Below, one piece after another: positions 36,367 to 45,309 of a DNA stretch of 64,000 nucleotides. This DNA comes from an uncultured Clostridia bacterium (GTDB lineage: Bacteria; Bacillota; Clostridia; TANB77; CAG-508): the NCBI GenBank assembly GCA_944388045.1, contig CALXHG010000002.1:64905-128904 (forward strand), given 5' to 3'. The translations under genes were made by a program, and so were the position numbers. Within the stretch, counting starts at the first letter, position 1; every line of letters starts with the position of its first letter. Below the pieces are notes generated by a model. The model was not told the DNA's origin, did no database searches, and worked only from the letters and a program-made list of their open reading frames with translations.

Positions 36367-38004
36367 ATGATATCATTTAAAAACGAATGTGAAGAAGATA
36401 AAGAATTATACAAAAAATTTTTAGATGGAAATAACGATGCATTTGGAATACTTATGAACAAATACAAAAACAACTTAATTTATTTCATTTTCAAATATGT
36501 AAAAAATAAAGATATTTCTGAAGATATTTTCCAAGAAGTTGTACTTTATATTTTGTCAAAAAAAGAAGTATATAATTTTGAATTTTCTTTCAAAACTTTT
36601 ATTTACACTATAGCAAAATCAAGAGCATTAAACTATCTAAAAAAAGAAAAAAAGCAAATAAATTATGAAAGCAATTTTGAAAATATTGCAGTTGAAGAAA
36701 ATTTACTTGAAGATATTGTTTTTTCAAAAGAAAGACAAGAAAAACTAAAAAAGGTAATAAGCAAGATGAGTGAAGACTATCAAATGGTAATTTATTTAGC
36801 TATAATTGAAGATTTATCATATAAAGAAGTTGCTAAAATCATGGATAAAAGTGAATCAAAAATAAAAAATTTATTACATAGAGCCAGAATCAAATTACGA
36901 AAATTATTAATTGAAGAAAGGGTGGTAGAAATGAAAGAAAATAGAGTTATTAAATTTTTATCAATCATTATAGTCATTGGAATTCTAACAACAGGAATTG
37001 TTTATGCAAGTAATAAGATTTTAAGCCATTTAAAAGGAAAAGCAAGTATTACTCCAACAACAACAACTAATTTGTCAGAAATGGACACTAATAAAGTATG
37101 GTGCGGAACATTTAACTTAGTATGGAATGACTTTATGAATGATGTTATTGGAGGAAAAATTGAATTTGAAGATGGACCATCAAATTTAGCAGATGAACTT
37201 AATAAACAATCTTTTACGTCAGAACAGTTAAATTCTAATTCATATTATAAAATACATGGTCCAGCTACAACAAAAATAAAAAATGAAATAGAAAAAGGTA
37301 TTAAAGATAAATTTAATGAAAATAGCGAAATTTTAGATAAAGTTGAATGGAATGATCCAAATGCTTATGTTTTATATTGTATGTTAAAAAAAGAATTTAA
37401 TTATTTTGAAAAATTTCCAACTTTAGATGATGCGAAGTTTGGAGATTCTGAAGAAAAGGTAAAATATTTTGGAATAAAACCAGATACAGAACAGACTGCA
37501 AGTAAAAATGTAGATATTTTATTCTATAATTCTGAAAATGATTTTTCGATTAGATTAAAAACGCAAGAGGGGGAAGAGGTTTATCTATACAGAACATCTG
37601 GTGAAGGAAAAAGTTTTGATGACAATTATAATGAAATGATTGAAAAAAGCAATAATTATACAGATACTAAAACTTGGAACAAAAATGATGTTTTAATAAT
37701 TCCATTCATAAAAGTTCAAGATGAAATTAATTATGATGAATTATGTGGAAGAAATATTAAAGATACTAAATGGTATATTAGACAGGCAATTCAAACAATT
37801 GATTTTGAATTAAATAATTATGGTGGTAGTGTAAAAAGTGAGGCTTTAATTGAAGCTACAAGGAAAGGTGCACTTGATATTAATAGAGAATTTATTTTTG
37901 ATGATGATTTTATTTTGTATTTAAAAGAAGCTGATAAAGAAAAACCTTATTTTGCATTAAAAGTTGACAATTCAGATGTATTAGTTGCAAGTGATAAACA
38001 ATAA
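36367..38004 (+). CDS. ECF sigma factor fused to an extracytoplasmic domain
   Basis: A single 545-residue frame. Residues about 1-185 are a complete ECF sigma factor: region 2 (GILMNKYKNNLIYFIFKYVKN, DIFQEVVLYILSKK, TFIYTIAKSRALNYLKKEK) and region 4 (DYQMVIYLAIIEDLSYKEVAKIMDKSESKIKNLLHRARIKLRKLL). Residues about 199-217 are one membrane helix (FLSIIIVIGILTTGIVYA). The last 310 residues would lie outside the cell. The extreme C-terminus (IDFELNNYGGSVKSEALIEA to FIFDDDFILYL and YFALKV) recalls the hinge and final strands of serpins, but this is weak. An internal ATG at 36931 could allow a separate membrane protein. Confidence 0.8.
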   Translation: MISFKNECEEDKELYKKFLDGNNDAFGILMNKYKNNLIYFIFKYVKNKDISEDIFQEVVLYILSKKEVYNFEFSFKTFIYTIAKSRALNYLKKEKKQINYESNFENIAVEENLLEDIVFSKERQEKLKKVISKMSEDYQMVIYLAIIEDLSYKEVAKIMDKSESKIKNLLHRARIKLRKLLIEERVVEMKENRVIKFLSIIIVIGILTTGIVYASNKILSHLKGKASITPTTTTNLSEMDTNKVWCGTFNLVWNDFMNDVIGGKIEFEDGPSNLADELNKQSFTSEQLNSNSYYKIHGPATTKIKNEIEKGIKDKFNENSEILDKVEWNDPNAYVLYCMLKKEFNYFEKFPTLDDAKFGDSEEKVKYFGIKPDTEQTASKNVDILFYNSENDFSIRLKTQEGEEVYLYRTSGEGKSFDDNYNEMIEKSNNYTDTKTWNKNDVLIIPFIKVQDEINYDELCGRNIKDTKWYIRQAIQTIDFELNNYGGSVKSEALIEATRKGALDINREFIFDDDFILYLKEADKEKPYFALKVDNSDVLVASDKQ

Positions 38005-38069
38005 ATTTAGTAATTTCGATATAATTTAAAATAACAATAATTGTATACATGTTATTATGGTTAAATATG

Positions 38070-38100
38070 AGAGAGTAAATCCTATAAAGATTTGCTCTCT
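38070..38100 (+). terminator. Terminator after the sigma-fusion gene
   Basis: Stem AGAGAGTAAATC / GATTTGCTCTCT, nearly perfect. Confidence 0.65.
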
Positions 38101-38148
38101 AAATTCAAGTTTTCATTCTAAAAAATAAAACAGATAGGCATTGCTTTT

Positions 38149-38583
38149 TTAATCTGGGCCTCCTTCAATTATCATATCTGGAGTTACAAGTTCAATTTCT
38201 TCACTATATTGTTCTTGTAACATTTTACAATATTGCTCTATTTCTGAGAATTTAGTAAAACTATGACTTACAACAATATGATATATATTAATATCCGCTA
38301 AACTCGTATTAACTATTGCTTCGTTGTCTATTTCATTAATAATTTCTTTGCATTTAGATTCTTCTATATCACTTTTAAAACATATTACAACAGCATTATC
38401 AAAAAATTTATATCCATCATCATCAATTATGTGTCTTTCGGCAGTAGTTTCATTAACATTAATATCAATTGAATTAGAGTCTACAGATTTATTTTTTAAA
38501 TGTATTATTGAAATAATCAAAATAAACACTATTATAAGTAATGCAACAATTAATTCTATAATTATTTTTCTTTTTTTACTCAT
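38149..38583 (-). CDS. Anchored small extracytoplasmic protein
   Basis: A 144-residue protein with an N-terminal membrane helix (about 8-28) and an acidic outside domain of about 95 residues. Its pattern (AVVICFKSDIEESKCKEIIN, a strand NIYHIVVSHSF, a helix EIEQYCKMLQEQY, strand ELVTPDMI) follows the beta-alpha-beta-beta-alpha-beta order of subtilisin propeptide / I9-type domains, which can inhibit subtilases. That is a fold guess only. The gene is convergent with the sigma-fusion gene. No partner protease was found in the window. Confidence 0.65.
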   Translation of the reverse strand: MSKKRKIIIELIVALLIIVFILIISIIHLKNKSVDSNSIDINVNETTAERHIIDDDGYKFFDNAVVICFKSDIEESKCKEIINEIDNEAIVNTSLADINIYHIVVSHSFTKFSEIEQYCKMLQEQYSEEIELVTPDMIIEGGPD

Positions 38584-38916
38584 ATCACATTTTCCCCTTT
38601 TTTTATTATAAATTAATTATAACATATGTTAGATTATGTATGCAACTTAATTTGGGATAAAAAATATATAAATCTTTTGTTAATATTAATAATATAGTGA
38701 AAAAACAAAATTACAAGATTAGGAAAGGGAAGATAGGAGTATAATATTTAAATGAAATCAGTTTAAAATCAATATATGAAAATTTAAAGAAACAGATATA
38801 ACAATAATTATTAAAATCTATGGTCAAAATATGGCAGTGCTGTTGCTAATAAAAAGTAAAATAATAAAAGTGATAATATTATATTTTTAAAATAAATATA
38901 ATCTGGAAGTGTTTAA

Positions 38917-39051
38917 ATGTTTTATATAAAAAATCTTGATAATAATTGTTTTTATTGTCGTCGTGATAGTTTCACGGAAATACATAAAATATTTTTAGAA
39001 CTTGTTAGAAAAGGCTATACAAACATAAATATAACAACGGTTTTGAGGTAG
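38917..39051 (+). CDS. Possible 44-aa small protein
   Basis: A short frame (MFYIKNLDNNCFYCRRDS to NINITTVLR) with a weak GGAAGTG ribosome site. It reads like real protein and not random AT-rich sequence, and may be the start of a lost gene. No relatives recognised. It ends just before the R1 junction. Confidence 0.3.
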   Translation: MFYIKNLDNNCFYCRRDSFTEIHKIFLELVRKGYTNINITTVLR

Positions 39052-39088
39052 GGAAACAAAGAGCCCTTTGTTTTCTGTTAGTGCAACA

Positions 39089-40097
39089 TTGCACAAAATC
39101 AAAGTTTTGTGCAAAAAGGCATAGGGGCATAATATAAAACAGCCATAAACCTCTATTATTACACTTTCAAGGCTTTTGACTGCTTTATATCTATTAATGT
39201 TCTATTATATTACTTTATTTCTATTCTTATTATAATCTTTTGTATTACCTGTTACATCTATATTTATATAGACTTCTAAAATCAATTTTAAGACATTTTT
39301 TTATTTTGCATAAATAATTTCATTTCTATAATTATTTTACTTATTTTAATTTTAAATTTATATTTATATTTATAATTTTTTCTTATTATATATTTTTATA
39401 TATTAGTTTGCATTAATTTTTTGAAAAATCTCTAAAACGCCTATTTCTCTATATTTACCTTATTTTGCTGACAACAAACTATATGCCTAAAAAATAAAAA
39501 CGGCTTAAAATCGATTCTCGTGCGTCGCTTTTTTAACATTTTTTTGCCTATTTTTATATAACTATATATTTCACTAATTTCAGCAAAAATGTCTAGAAAA
39601 TTTAATGTTCATTTAATAAAAGCTACTTAAATAAATAATTAGCTTTAGATATAGCTGACAAGTTATATTAGTTAAATATAAAAACAGCTTAAAACTCATT
39701 TTGATGCGTCAAAATTCCAAATATATTTAACTTAATATTAATGAGAATCTATATATACATTTTTTTATACAAACATGATAAATTTTATAACTATATAATT
39801 ATAAGAGTTTAAAATTGATTTTAAAGCAAATTATAAAATTAATTCTATAATTATATAAAGAATTAATTTTCAAAATTTATATGTTTTTTAGTAAATAACA
39901 TTTGTTCGTTTTTTTAAATTATAATGTTCGGATTTTTTTTCGCAAATTTTTAAAACTTAATTTAAAAATTTCAAATTATCAATTTACAAAATTTTTAAAT
40001 TTACCAAATTACATTGGAATTATTTTTATATTTTTGTTTTTTAAAATTTTTATGATTTCAAAATTTATTTTTTAGCTAAATGGAAGATTGCACAAAA
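39089..40097. repeat. Junction repeat R1 with long AT-rich spacer
   Basis: Fills most of the 38584-40189 gap. TTGCACAAAA-TCAAAG-TTTTGTGCAA (39089-39114) starts it and another TTGCACAAAA closes it at 40088-40097. The first 200 bases (GGCATAGGGGCATAATATAAAACAGCC onward) match R4 at 53829. Inside, a degenerate word like GGCTTAAAATCGATTCTCGTGCGTC recurs near 39505, 39693 and 39808. No coding frame is credible. Confidence 0.65.
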
Positions 40098-40189
40098 TTT
40101 TATTTAATATATTTATAAAGTTTTTATAGTTGCTTAATAAAAATGTGCTATTCCCCCCTACTCTATTATTTTTTGTATAAATTTAAAAT

Positions 40190-40522
40190 CTAAACAACAT
40201 TAATTTTCTTATCCTTTGGGATAATATCAATTACATTATCATTTTTCCTTATTTGATTAACTAATGCTGAATTACTTGAATTATCTACTTTTCCATATAC
40301 TTGTTCTGCTTGAATTGCTAATACCTGTTCGTATGTATATTTGGTCATTGCTAGTTTTTCTTGTCTTTCATCATTTGATGTATCGTTACTATTTAGCATA
40401 AATTCTAAATTATAGCTATATAGTTCAAGAGATCTTAAAATAATATCAACTTGTCCGTTCAATAAGGTTAATTCTACAGGTTTAATATTTTCAGAATTGA
40501 ATTCATTGTTTTGTATGTCCAT
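40190..40522 (-). CDS. Hypothetical protein, 110 aa
   Basis: An acidic, Asn-rich soluble protein (MDIQNNEFNSENIKPVELTL; a helical middle; ending VIDIIPKDKKINVV). The start at 40522 follows AAAGGAGG. It lies directly behind the recombinase remnant on the same strand, 15 bases apart, in the place where small phage or conjugative-element proteins occur. No family is recognised. It may be stranded cargo of the lost element. Confidence 0.6.
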   Translation of the reverse strand: MDIQNNEFNSENIKPVELTLLNGQVDIILRSLELYSYNLEFMLNSNDTSNDERQEKLAMTKYTYEQVLAIQAEQVYGKVDNSSNSALVNQIRKNDNVIDIIPKDKKINVV

Positions 40523-40536
40523 CAAAATTCCTCCTT

Positions 40537-40880
40537 TTAAGCAACACAAAATTCCATTGCATCTTTCATCATAAATGATGATAAAGAATGTGTCTGCAAA
40601 GCATTCATTACATCTTTATCATATAGATGAGTATATATCTCAGTTGTATCGATTTGCACATGTCCAAGCAATTCTTTTATTATTTTTATATCAATTCCTT
40701 TTCTATATAGTAAAGTAGCACAAGTATGACGAAGTGTATGAATAGTATATATATCACTATTTATATTAACTTTTTCATAAGCATTTTTCACAATATCTCT
40801 TAATGCATTTTTGCTAGTTGCAGGAGTAGATGTAGATTTTGCATGTTTTAGAAAACTGGAACACCTATACCTATTTTAAG
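40537..40880 (-). pseudogene. Tyrosine recombinase (integrase), C-terminal remnant
   Basis: The last part of a phage/ICE-type integrase: IHTLRHTCATLLYRKGIDIK (the HxxR box), LGHVQIDTTEIYTHL with the nucleophile Tyr. The frame continues upstream without a start (KSTSTPATSKNALRDIV) to a stop near 40880, so the core-binding domain and first catalytic Arg are lost. It is unlike the intact XerD at 18159 and marks the remains of an integrated element in this island. Confidence 0.75.
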
Positions 40881-40897
40881 CAAATTTTATATATTTA

Positions 40898-40926
40898 TTG
40901 ACATATACTTTTTCTTTTGCTATATT
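40898..40926 (+). promoter_or_regulatory. Promoter for the 40951 gene
   Basis: TTGACA (40898-40903), 17 bases, TATATT (40921-40926), 24 bases before the ATG; GGAGG lies between. Confidence 0.65.
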
Positions 40927-40950
40927 ATTATAAATACTGGAGGTATTGAT

Positions 40951-41388
40951 ATGAAAAAGTATATAAAATTAATCGAAGAAACAATATACAACTTTTTGAT
41001 AGGTTTTTGGACTCCTTTTAGCTTTTTATTAGCAATAGCTTTTATGATAGATGATGATGATGGTGTAGGAATATATATGTCATTTATATCAATTATTATA
41101 TATTTATTTTTATTAATTCCAAATAATATTATTTTTTTAAAAAATCAAAAGAATAAAAAAATAGAAAAAATATTTATAGTTGTTAGTTTTATGTTAGGGA
41201 TTTTATTTGCTATATTTTTTCATAATGGAGCAGGAATAATTAATCCATTAGGAGTATTAATTATGTTACTATTAAATGTCTTATTTTTATTCTTAAATAA
41301 AAAAACAGAATTATTATATATAATTTTATTAGTAATAATAGATATAATATTTATTTTCTTTACATTAAAATACTTTAATATTATATAA
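40951..41388 (+). CDS. Four-helix membrane protein, unknown
   Basis: A 145-residue hydrophobic protein with four predicted membrane helices and an acidic cluster (MIDDDDGVGIYM) between the first two. No family recognised. It is the only clear plus-strand gene between 38 and 64 kb. It has its own promoter, a good GGAGG site and a terminator shared with the opposite strand, so it forms a self-contained unit. Confidence 0.7.
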   Translation: MKKYIKLIEETIYNFLIGFWTPFSFLLAIAFMIDDDDGVGIYMSFISIIIYLFLLIPNNIIFLKNQKNKKIEKIFIVVSFMLGILFAIFFHNGAGIINPLGVLIMLLLNVLFLFLNKKTELLYIILLVIIDIIFIFFTLKYFNII

Positions 41389-41417
41389 AAGAGGTGTCTT
41401 AAATTGACACCTCTTTT
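41387..41417. terminator. Bidirectional terminator
   Basis: Perfect 12-base stem AAAAGAGGTGTC / GACACCTCTTTT with T runs on both strands. Confidence 0.8.
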
Positions 41418-41423
41418 AACTAT

Positions 41424-41640
41424 CTTGCTTCACTATTATGACTTTCAAATATATTATAAAGATTTAAATTTTTGTTTCCGTATTCTTCAGCCTCATCACC
41501 AAAACCATTATATCTTTTAAGAACTTGTTTAATTTTATCTTGACTATAATTATATGGATTTACTTTATCTAAACCTATATCAGAAGCACCCCATAATAAT
41601 ACTAAAGCACAAGTTTCTAAATTATAATTTATATCGTCTT
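41424..41640 (-). pseudogene. C-terminal remnant of a lysozyme-like gene
   Basis: On the minus strand a frame without a start gives NLETCALVLLWGASDIGLDK, then KQVLKRYNGFGDEAEEYG and ends ESHNSEAR. The RYNG-G-A-YG pattern is typical of clostridial cell-wall hydrolases with a lysozyme-like fold. It lies directly after the stop of the M14-like gene in another frame. It is only about 70 codons, so non-functional alone. Confidence 0.45.
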
Positions 41641-42684
41641 TTAATTTTGCCAGATTTCTTTTCTATCTTTCCAATTTTCATAATTGTATTCTCTATCGGA
41701 TATTAGACCTTGTTCTCTAGCCCAATTTCTAGCTTTAATAGCTGTAGAAGCAAAAATTTGAGAAAATCCAGTACTACAATCTTCTTTCCAAGGAATAATT
41801 CTTGAAGGATATGGAGTTAATATTTGTTCATTAGAAGGTAGATTATACCAATATTCAACCTGTTCATGATATAAAATATCATTTTCTACCATAACATTAG
41901 CAAGTGAATCTTCATGACCTTCACATGCTCTTTCCCACATTGAAACAGTTTGTATTAAAGCTTTTCTCATTTTAAATCTATTACTTAATTCAGTAAATTT
42001 AGAATCATAAGATAAGGTATCTTCCGCTGCCTGTTCTCTACTTCTAACAGCTTCAAGACCAGCTAATCCAATATTATCTGAAACATAAGTAACTATTTCA
42101 GACTTTAAGCTATCTCGTTTATTGCTTGGTAAATTTACATCTTGAACAATAGAAGGTCCTACAGTACCACTAATATTATTTAGCATGTTAATAGTACCAT
42201 TAAAGAATTTATCTCCATAAGATTGCATATTAGAATCACTATAATCTGTTGTAGGAGTTAACTCTAATAAACAAGCATCAGCTCCAAGTCCTGGATAGTT
42301 TGAATTTGTTTGAGAAAGTGATGGAGAATTTTTAGCCCAAGCAATTAAATATCCTTGTCCATAACTATAACTATGTCTTGATGATGGTATTCCCATACTA
42401 TTCCAATAATATTGACCAATATTAGAATTTCCTACTGTTTGATTAAACCAACCATGTATGTCAACAAGTACATTTTTACCACTACCTCTATTAAATTGTG
42501 GTAAGAAATTACTATTAGTTATCTTTTTTAAATAGTAATTTATTAATCGAGATTTTTGTATTTTTGGTAATTTATTGATTGCAATATATAAATTTTCAGT
42601 AGATGGTATTTCATTGAACATTCTTGCATGTAAAGAATGTTCCGTAAGTTCAGAATGTTCAATATGCCTATCATACTTATTCAT
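41641..42684 (-). CDS. M14-type carboxypeptidase-like protein, N-terminally truncated
   Basis: A 347-residue frame. Residues about 70-150 (NVLVDIHGWFNQTVGN, SYGQGYLIAWAKN, ADACLLELTPTTDY) resemble the C-terminal half of M14 zinc carboxypeptidases: the third zinc ligand in DIHGW and the catalytic Glu in LLELT. The first zinc motif HxxE and a signal peptide are missing, and coding-like sequence continues upstream of the ATG without a good ribosome site, so the gene appears truncated. The remaining 190 residues (LSNRFKMRKALIQTVSMWE, WREQG-like WAREQGLI) are unassigned. Probably inactive. Confidence 0.5.
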   Translation of the reverse strand: MNKYDRHIEHSELTEHSLHARMFNEIPSTENLYIAINKLPKIQKSRLINYYLKKITNSNFLPQFNRGSGKNVLVDIHGWFNQTVGNSNIGQYYWNSMGIPSSRHSYSYGQGYLIAWAKNSPSLSQTNSNYPGLGADACLLELTPTTDYSDSNMQSYGDKFFNGTINMLNNISGTVGPSIVQDVNLPSNKRDSLKSEIVTYVSDNIGLAGLEAVRSREQAAEDTLSYDSKFTELSNRFKMRKALIQTVSMWERACEGHEDSLANVMVENDILYHEQVEYWYNLPSNEQILTPYPSRIIPWKEDCSTGFSQIFASTAIKARNWAREQGLISDREYNYENWKDRKEIWQN

Positions 42685-42829
42685 AAATGATTTATCTTCT
42701 AGTTCAAATTTATTAAATTCTTCATAAAGTAGTTTAGATATAAGTACTTCCTTATTTTTACAGTAATCTTTGAAAGGAAATACTATAAGTAAAAATATGT
42801 CGAAAAATAATGTTTTTTAAAAATTTATA

Positions 42830-42872
42830 TTCAAAAAGAAGAAACTTCTTTACGAAATTTCTTCTTTTTGAA
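42830..42872 (-). terminator. Terminator hairpin
   Basis: Perfect 15-base stem TTCAAAAAGAAGAAA / TTTCTTCTTTTTGAA, downstream of the gene ending at 42905. Confidence 0.75.
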
Positions 42873-42904
42873 CAATATTTTCTTATTCTATATTTATAAA
42901 ATTT

Positions 42905-43345
42905 TTAACTTTTTAATTTATTTTTCATTTTTGCTTTGAAATTTGAATATAATGAAAAACAAATGGTTAATAAACTGATAAAAATACTAATATTAAAAAT
43001 ATCATTATAGTTAAAAGTGTTTTCATATAAATATTGCTTTATATTATAGTATTTATTGTTATATAAATGAATAGATTGCTCTTTATTGGAATCATTATAA
43101 TAAAAAGTAAGATATGAAAAATCATTTAAACCAGCACCACTAATTGTGATTTTACTTATATTATTTATGTCATCAATCTTTATATTATCTTTTGATAGAA
43201 CTTCTTTAATTGAAACTATATTTGTTGTATTAACATTTAATTCAACTTCAACTCCCCAAAATGTAACACAAAAATAATATAAAAATACAATAATAGGTAA
43301 ACAAATTAATAATATTCTCATAAAGATTATAATCACTCTTTTCAT
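42905..43345 (-). CDS. Two-helix membrane protein, paralogue A
   Basis: A 146-residue protein with an N-terminal helix (MRILLICLPIIVFLYYFCVTFW), an outside domain of about 80 residues (TNIVSIKEVLSKDNIKIDDI, ISGAGLNDFSYLTFYY) and a C-terminal helix followed by a basic tail. The start at 43345 follows AAGGAGG. A close paralogue lies at 57792-58274, alike also at nucleotide level. I do not recognise the family; a sensor or immunity-like role cannot be told from sequence. Confidence 0.75.
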   Translation of the reverse strand: MKRVIIIFMRILLICLPIIVFLYYFCVTFWGVEVELNVNTTNIVSIKEVLSKDNIKIDDINNISKITISGAGLNDFSYLTFYYNDSNKEQSIHLYNNKYYNIKQYLYENTFNYNDIFNISIFISLLTICFSLYSNFKAKMKNKLKS

Positions 43346-43378
43346 AGTACTATCCTCCTTTAAAAATATAATATCATA

Positions 43379-43426
43379 AACTAAAATTAATATCAACAGA
43401 AAGTTCTGTTGATATTAATTTTAGTT
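43379..43426 (-). terminator. Long perfect hairpin
   Basis: A 22-base perfect stem AACTAAAATTAATATCAACAGA with loop AAGT, between the broken gene upstream and paralogue A. Confidence 0.75.
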
Positions 43427-43430
43427 ATTT

Positions 43431-43751
43431 AAGTTCTTTTTATTTTATTTCTAAATCCTAAAGCAGCTTTAGCACCCCATTTGTCACTATCCTAATCTCC
43501 AAAACCTGCTTTGAAAAATTCTAATAATAAGTTATTAGCACCAGGAAGTTCTTTTGCTACATATTGTCTTGCAATATATTCTATTTTATCTTCATTTGTT
43601 GATCCGGCAGGGAATGACATTTGACTATTTTATGTCTTAATAAATATCCCAAAAAACCTTTTTGTCCATCAGAGTCATATTGTTGCAATAAATTACTGTT
43701 AAATAAATTTCTTGTATCATAAGTCAAAGCATTTTCATCATTCCTATTCAT
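43431..43751 (-). pseudogene. Broken small gene
   Basis: From ATG 43751 the frame gives MNRNDENALTYDTRNLFNS to GFLGYLLRH, then shifts. The next frame continues MSFPAGSTNEDKIEYIARQY to NNLLLEFFKAGFGD, hits an in-frame TAG, and continues DSDKWGAKAALGFRN. The reassembled protein would be about 105 residues. One frameshift and one stop make it non-functional. No family recognised. Confidence 0.6.
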
Positions 43752-43754
43752 ATA

Positions 43755-44180
43755 TTATTCTCCAATCTTTAATTTATAATATTTTTTAAATTGTTCATTT
43801 AAAAGATAAAAAATGTCATCGTTATTTCTTATCTCCAAATCGTCAATCCATTTTTCTATGAAATCTTTTAAATCTTCTATCATATCATCTTTGTTATTTA
43901 ATTTTTCGAAATAATCTAATATCGATTTCAAACATGGAATATCATCATCTACTAATTTATAAAATTTATTATTATTACAAAGTTCTTCAATTAAACATAA
44001 GAATCTTATTTTTAGAAGTGTCTGATAATTGTCAAGATTATTTTTTGTTTTTTTAACTTCAACTATATTTGATAATAAATCACTAAATATATTCTTAATA
44101 GGATGATAATATGTTTTTGATGTTATTTTAAACTTTTTACTACCTGTTATAATTTTAATCTTATTTTCTAATTCTTTCAT
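43755..44180 (-). CDS. Hypothetical helical protein, 141 aa
   Basis: A charged, helical soluble protein (MKELENKIKIITGSKKFKI; DDMIEDLKDFIEKWIDDLEI; LNEQFKKYYKLKIGE). The start at 44180 follows GGAAAGGG. It sits four bases before the broken gene at 43751 and was probably its operon partner. No family is recognised. Confidence 0.6.
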   Translation of the reverse strand: MKELENKIKIITGSKKFKITSKTYYHPIKNIFSDLLSNIVEVKKTKNNLDNYQTLLKIRFLCLIEELCNNNKFYKLVDDDIPCLKSILDYFEKLNNKDDMIEDLKDFIEKWIDDLEIRNNDDIFYLLNEQFKKYYKLKIGE

Positions 44181-44282
44181 ATTCTTTTCCCTTTCCAAAT
44201 AAAAAAAGCTAGTAACTATTTACTAACATTCTTATACTTATATTTATTAACTTTCTTAATTTTACTGTTTAAAAAACCGACC

Positions 44283-44648
44283 ATTATCAAAGTTTTGCGC
44301 AATTAGGTATAGGGCTCAAAAGTAAAGTACTTGTTTTAAGTACATACCTATCAAAATCTGCTATTCCTTGATATAAGCCTATTATAGATTATTTTTTAAA
44401 CAATAACTTATACTACATTTTAATAAAAACTCCTTAAAAACGATTTTAATGCTTTACATATATGAATTATTTCTATATATTATATTAGTATAAAAAGTTA
44501 TAACTAATTAGAAAATAATTTTTTAATTTTATTTATTTTAGTAATTAAATTAAAATTTTTGTTCGTTTTTTAAATATCAATTTTTATAAATAAAACTTTG
44601 CACAAAATTTTAAAATCTTAATTAATTTATAATTGTAAATTTTATATT
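44283..44648. repeat. Junction repeat R2
   Basis: In the 44199-44847 gap. Starts ATTATCAAAGTTTTGCGCAA, continues TTAGGTATAGGGCTCAAAAG and runs to TTGCACAAAA at 44598-44607 and beyond. It is near-identical for about 360 bases to R3 at 51883-52238, in direct orientation. Confidence 0.85.
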
Positions 44649-44784
44649 CTTCTATTTAATTGTAAATATATAAGAATATATTACATTCTAAAAATAGCCT
44701 ATTCCCTATCTCATACGTATCTCCTATTATTTTTCTACCTAATATTTAACTTCATTTATTTTAATACAATTATTGCTTAAAGAA

Positions 44785-44822
44785 GCATATACTATAAGGT
44801 AATTATCTCTTATAGTATATGC
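44785..44822 (-). terminator. Terminator of the helicase operon
   Basis: 14-base stem GCATATACTATAAG / CTTATAGTATATGC directly after the gene ending at 44848. Confidence 0.75.
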
Positions 44823-44847
44823 CTTTTCTGATACTTCTATTTTATAT

Positions 44848-45309
44848 TTATTTCTTTATAAACAGATGCTTTATTTTGTTTAAAATTCTTCTAAAAATAT
44901 TTTCTTTATATACTATAATTTGGTTTTCCTCATTATTTGCCTTTACTTCATTCTCATCTAATTTTGTTGTTTTGTTTATGCTTTTATTTGCAAAAACGTC
45001 AGTATTATACATCTGCTGTTTTTTTAGTTCATTTTTTTGTCTTTCTTCATTTTGCATCCTTATTATCTTAATTCTTTGCTCTGGTGTTGCTAAATAATCT
45101 CTAAACAAATTAAATAGTATTGCCTTAGTTTCTGGTAGCATTGGTTGGTCTTTTAATTCTAATTCATCATCTAAGAAATACTCATATTCTTCATTTCTAT
45201 TTTCTTTTATTGTTTCTATAACCTCAGGAGGAATTTTATTGTACTCTTCTTCATTTAAGTCTTGTAATATTGTATATACTTCTGTATATGCATTTTTACG
45301 ATTGTTCAT
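44848..45309 (-). CDS. Helicase operon protein, 153 aa
   Basis: A highly charged soluble protein (YTEVYTILQDLNEEEYNKIPPE, LPETKAILFNLFRDYLATPEQ, RIKIIRMQNEERQKNELKKQQ) ending in a basic helix (NIFRRILNKIKHLFIKK). The first 60 residues follow the pattern EEE-YNKIPPEVI seen in small clostridial proteins of unknown role. Its start overlaps the stop of the 1629-residue gene by 14 bases, so it is translationally coupled to it. A terminator follows. It may bind or regulate the helicase protein. Confidence 0.75.
   Translation of the reverse strand: MNNRKNAYTEVYTILQDLNEEEYNKIPPEVIETIKENRNEEYEYFLDDELELKDQPMLPETKAILFNLFRDYLATPEQRIKIIRMQNEERQKNELKKQQMYNTDVFANKSINKTTKLDENEVKANNEENQIIVYKENIFRRILNKIKHLFIKK

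Noticed and set aside
39500..39835. Short repeated words suggesting a degenerate CRISPR array in R1
   Set aside because: Spacing is irregular (about 115-190 bases), repeats are degenerate and no cas genes are present.
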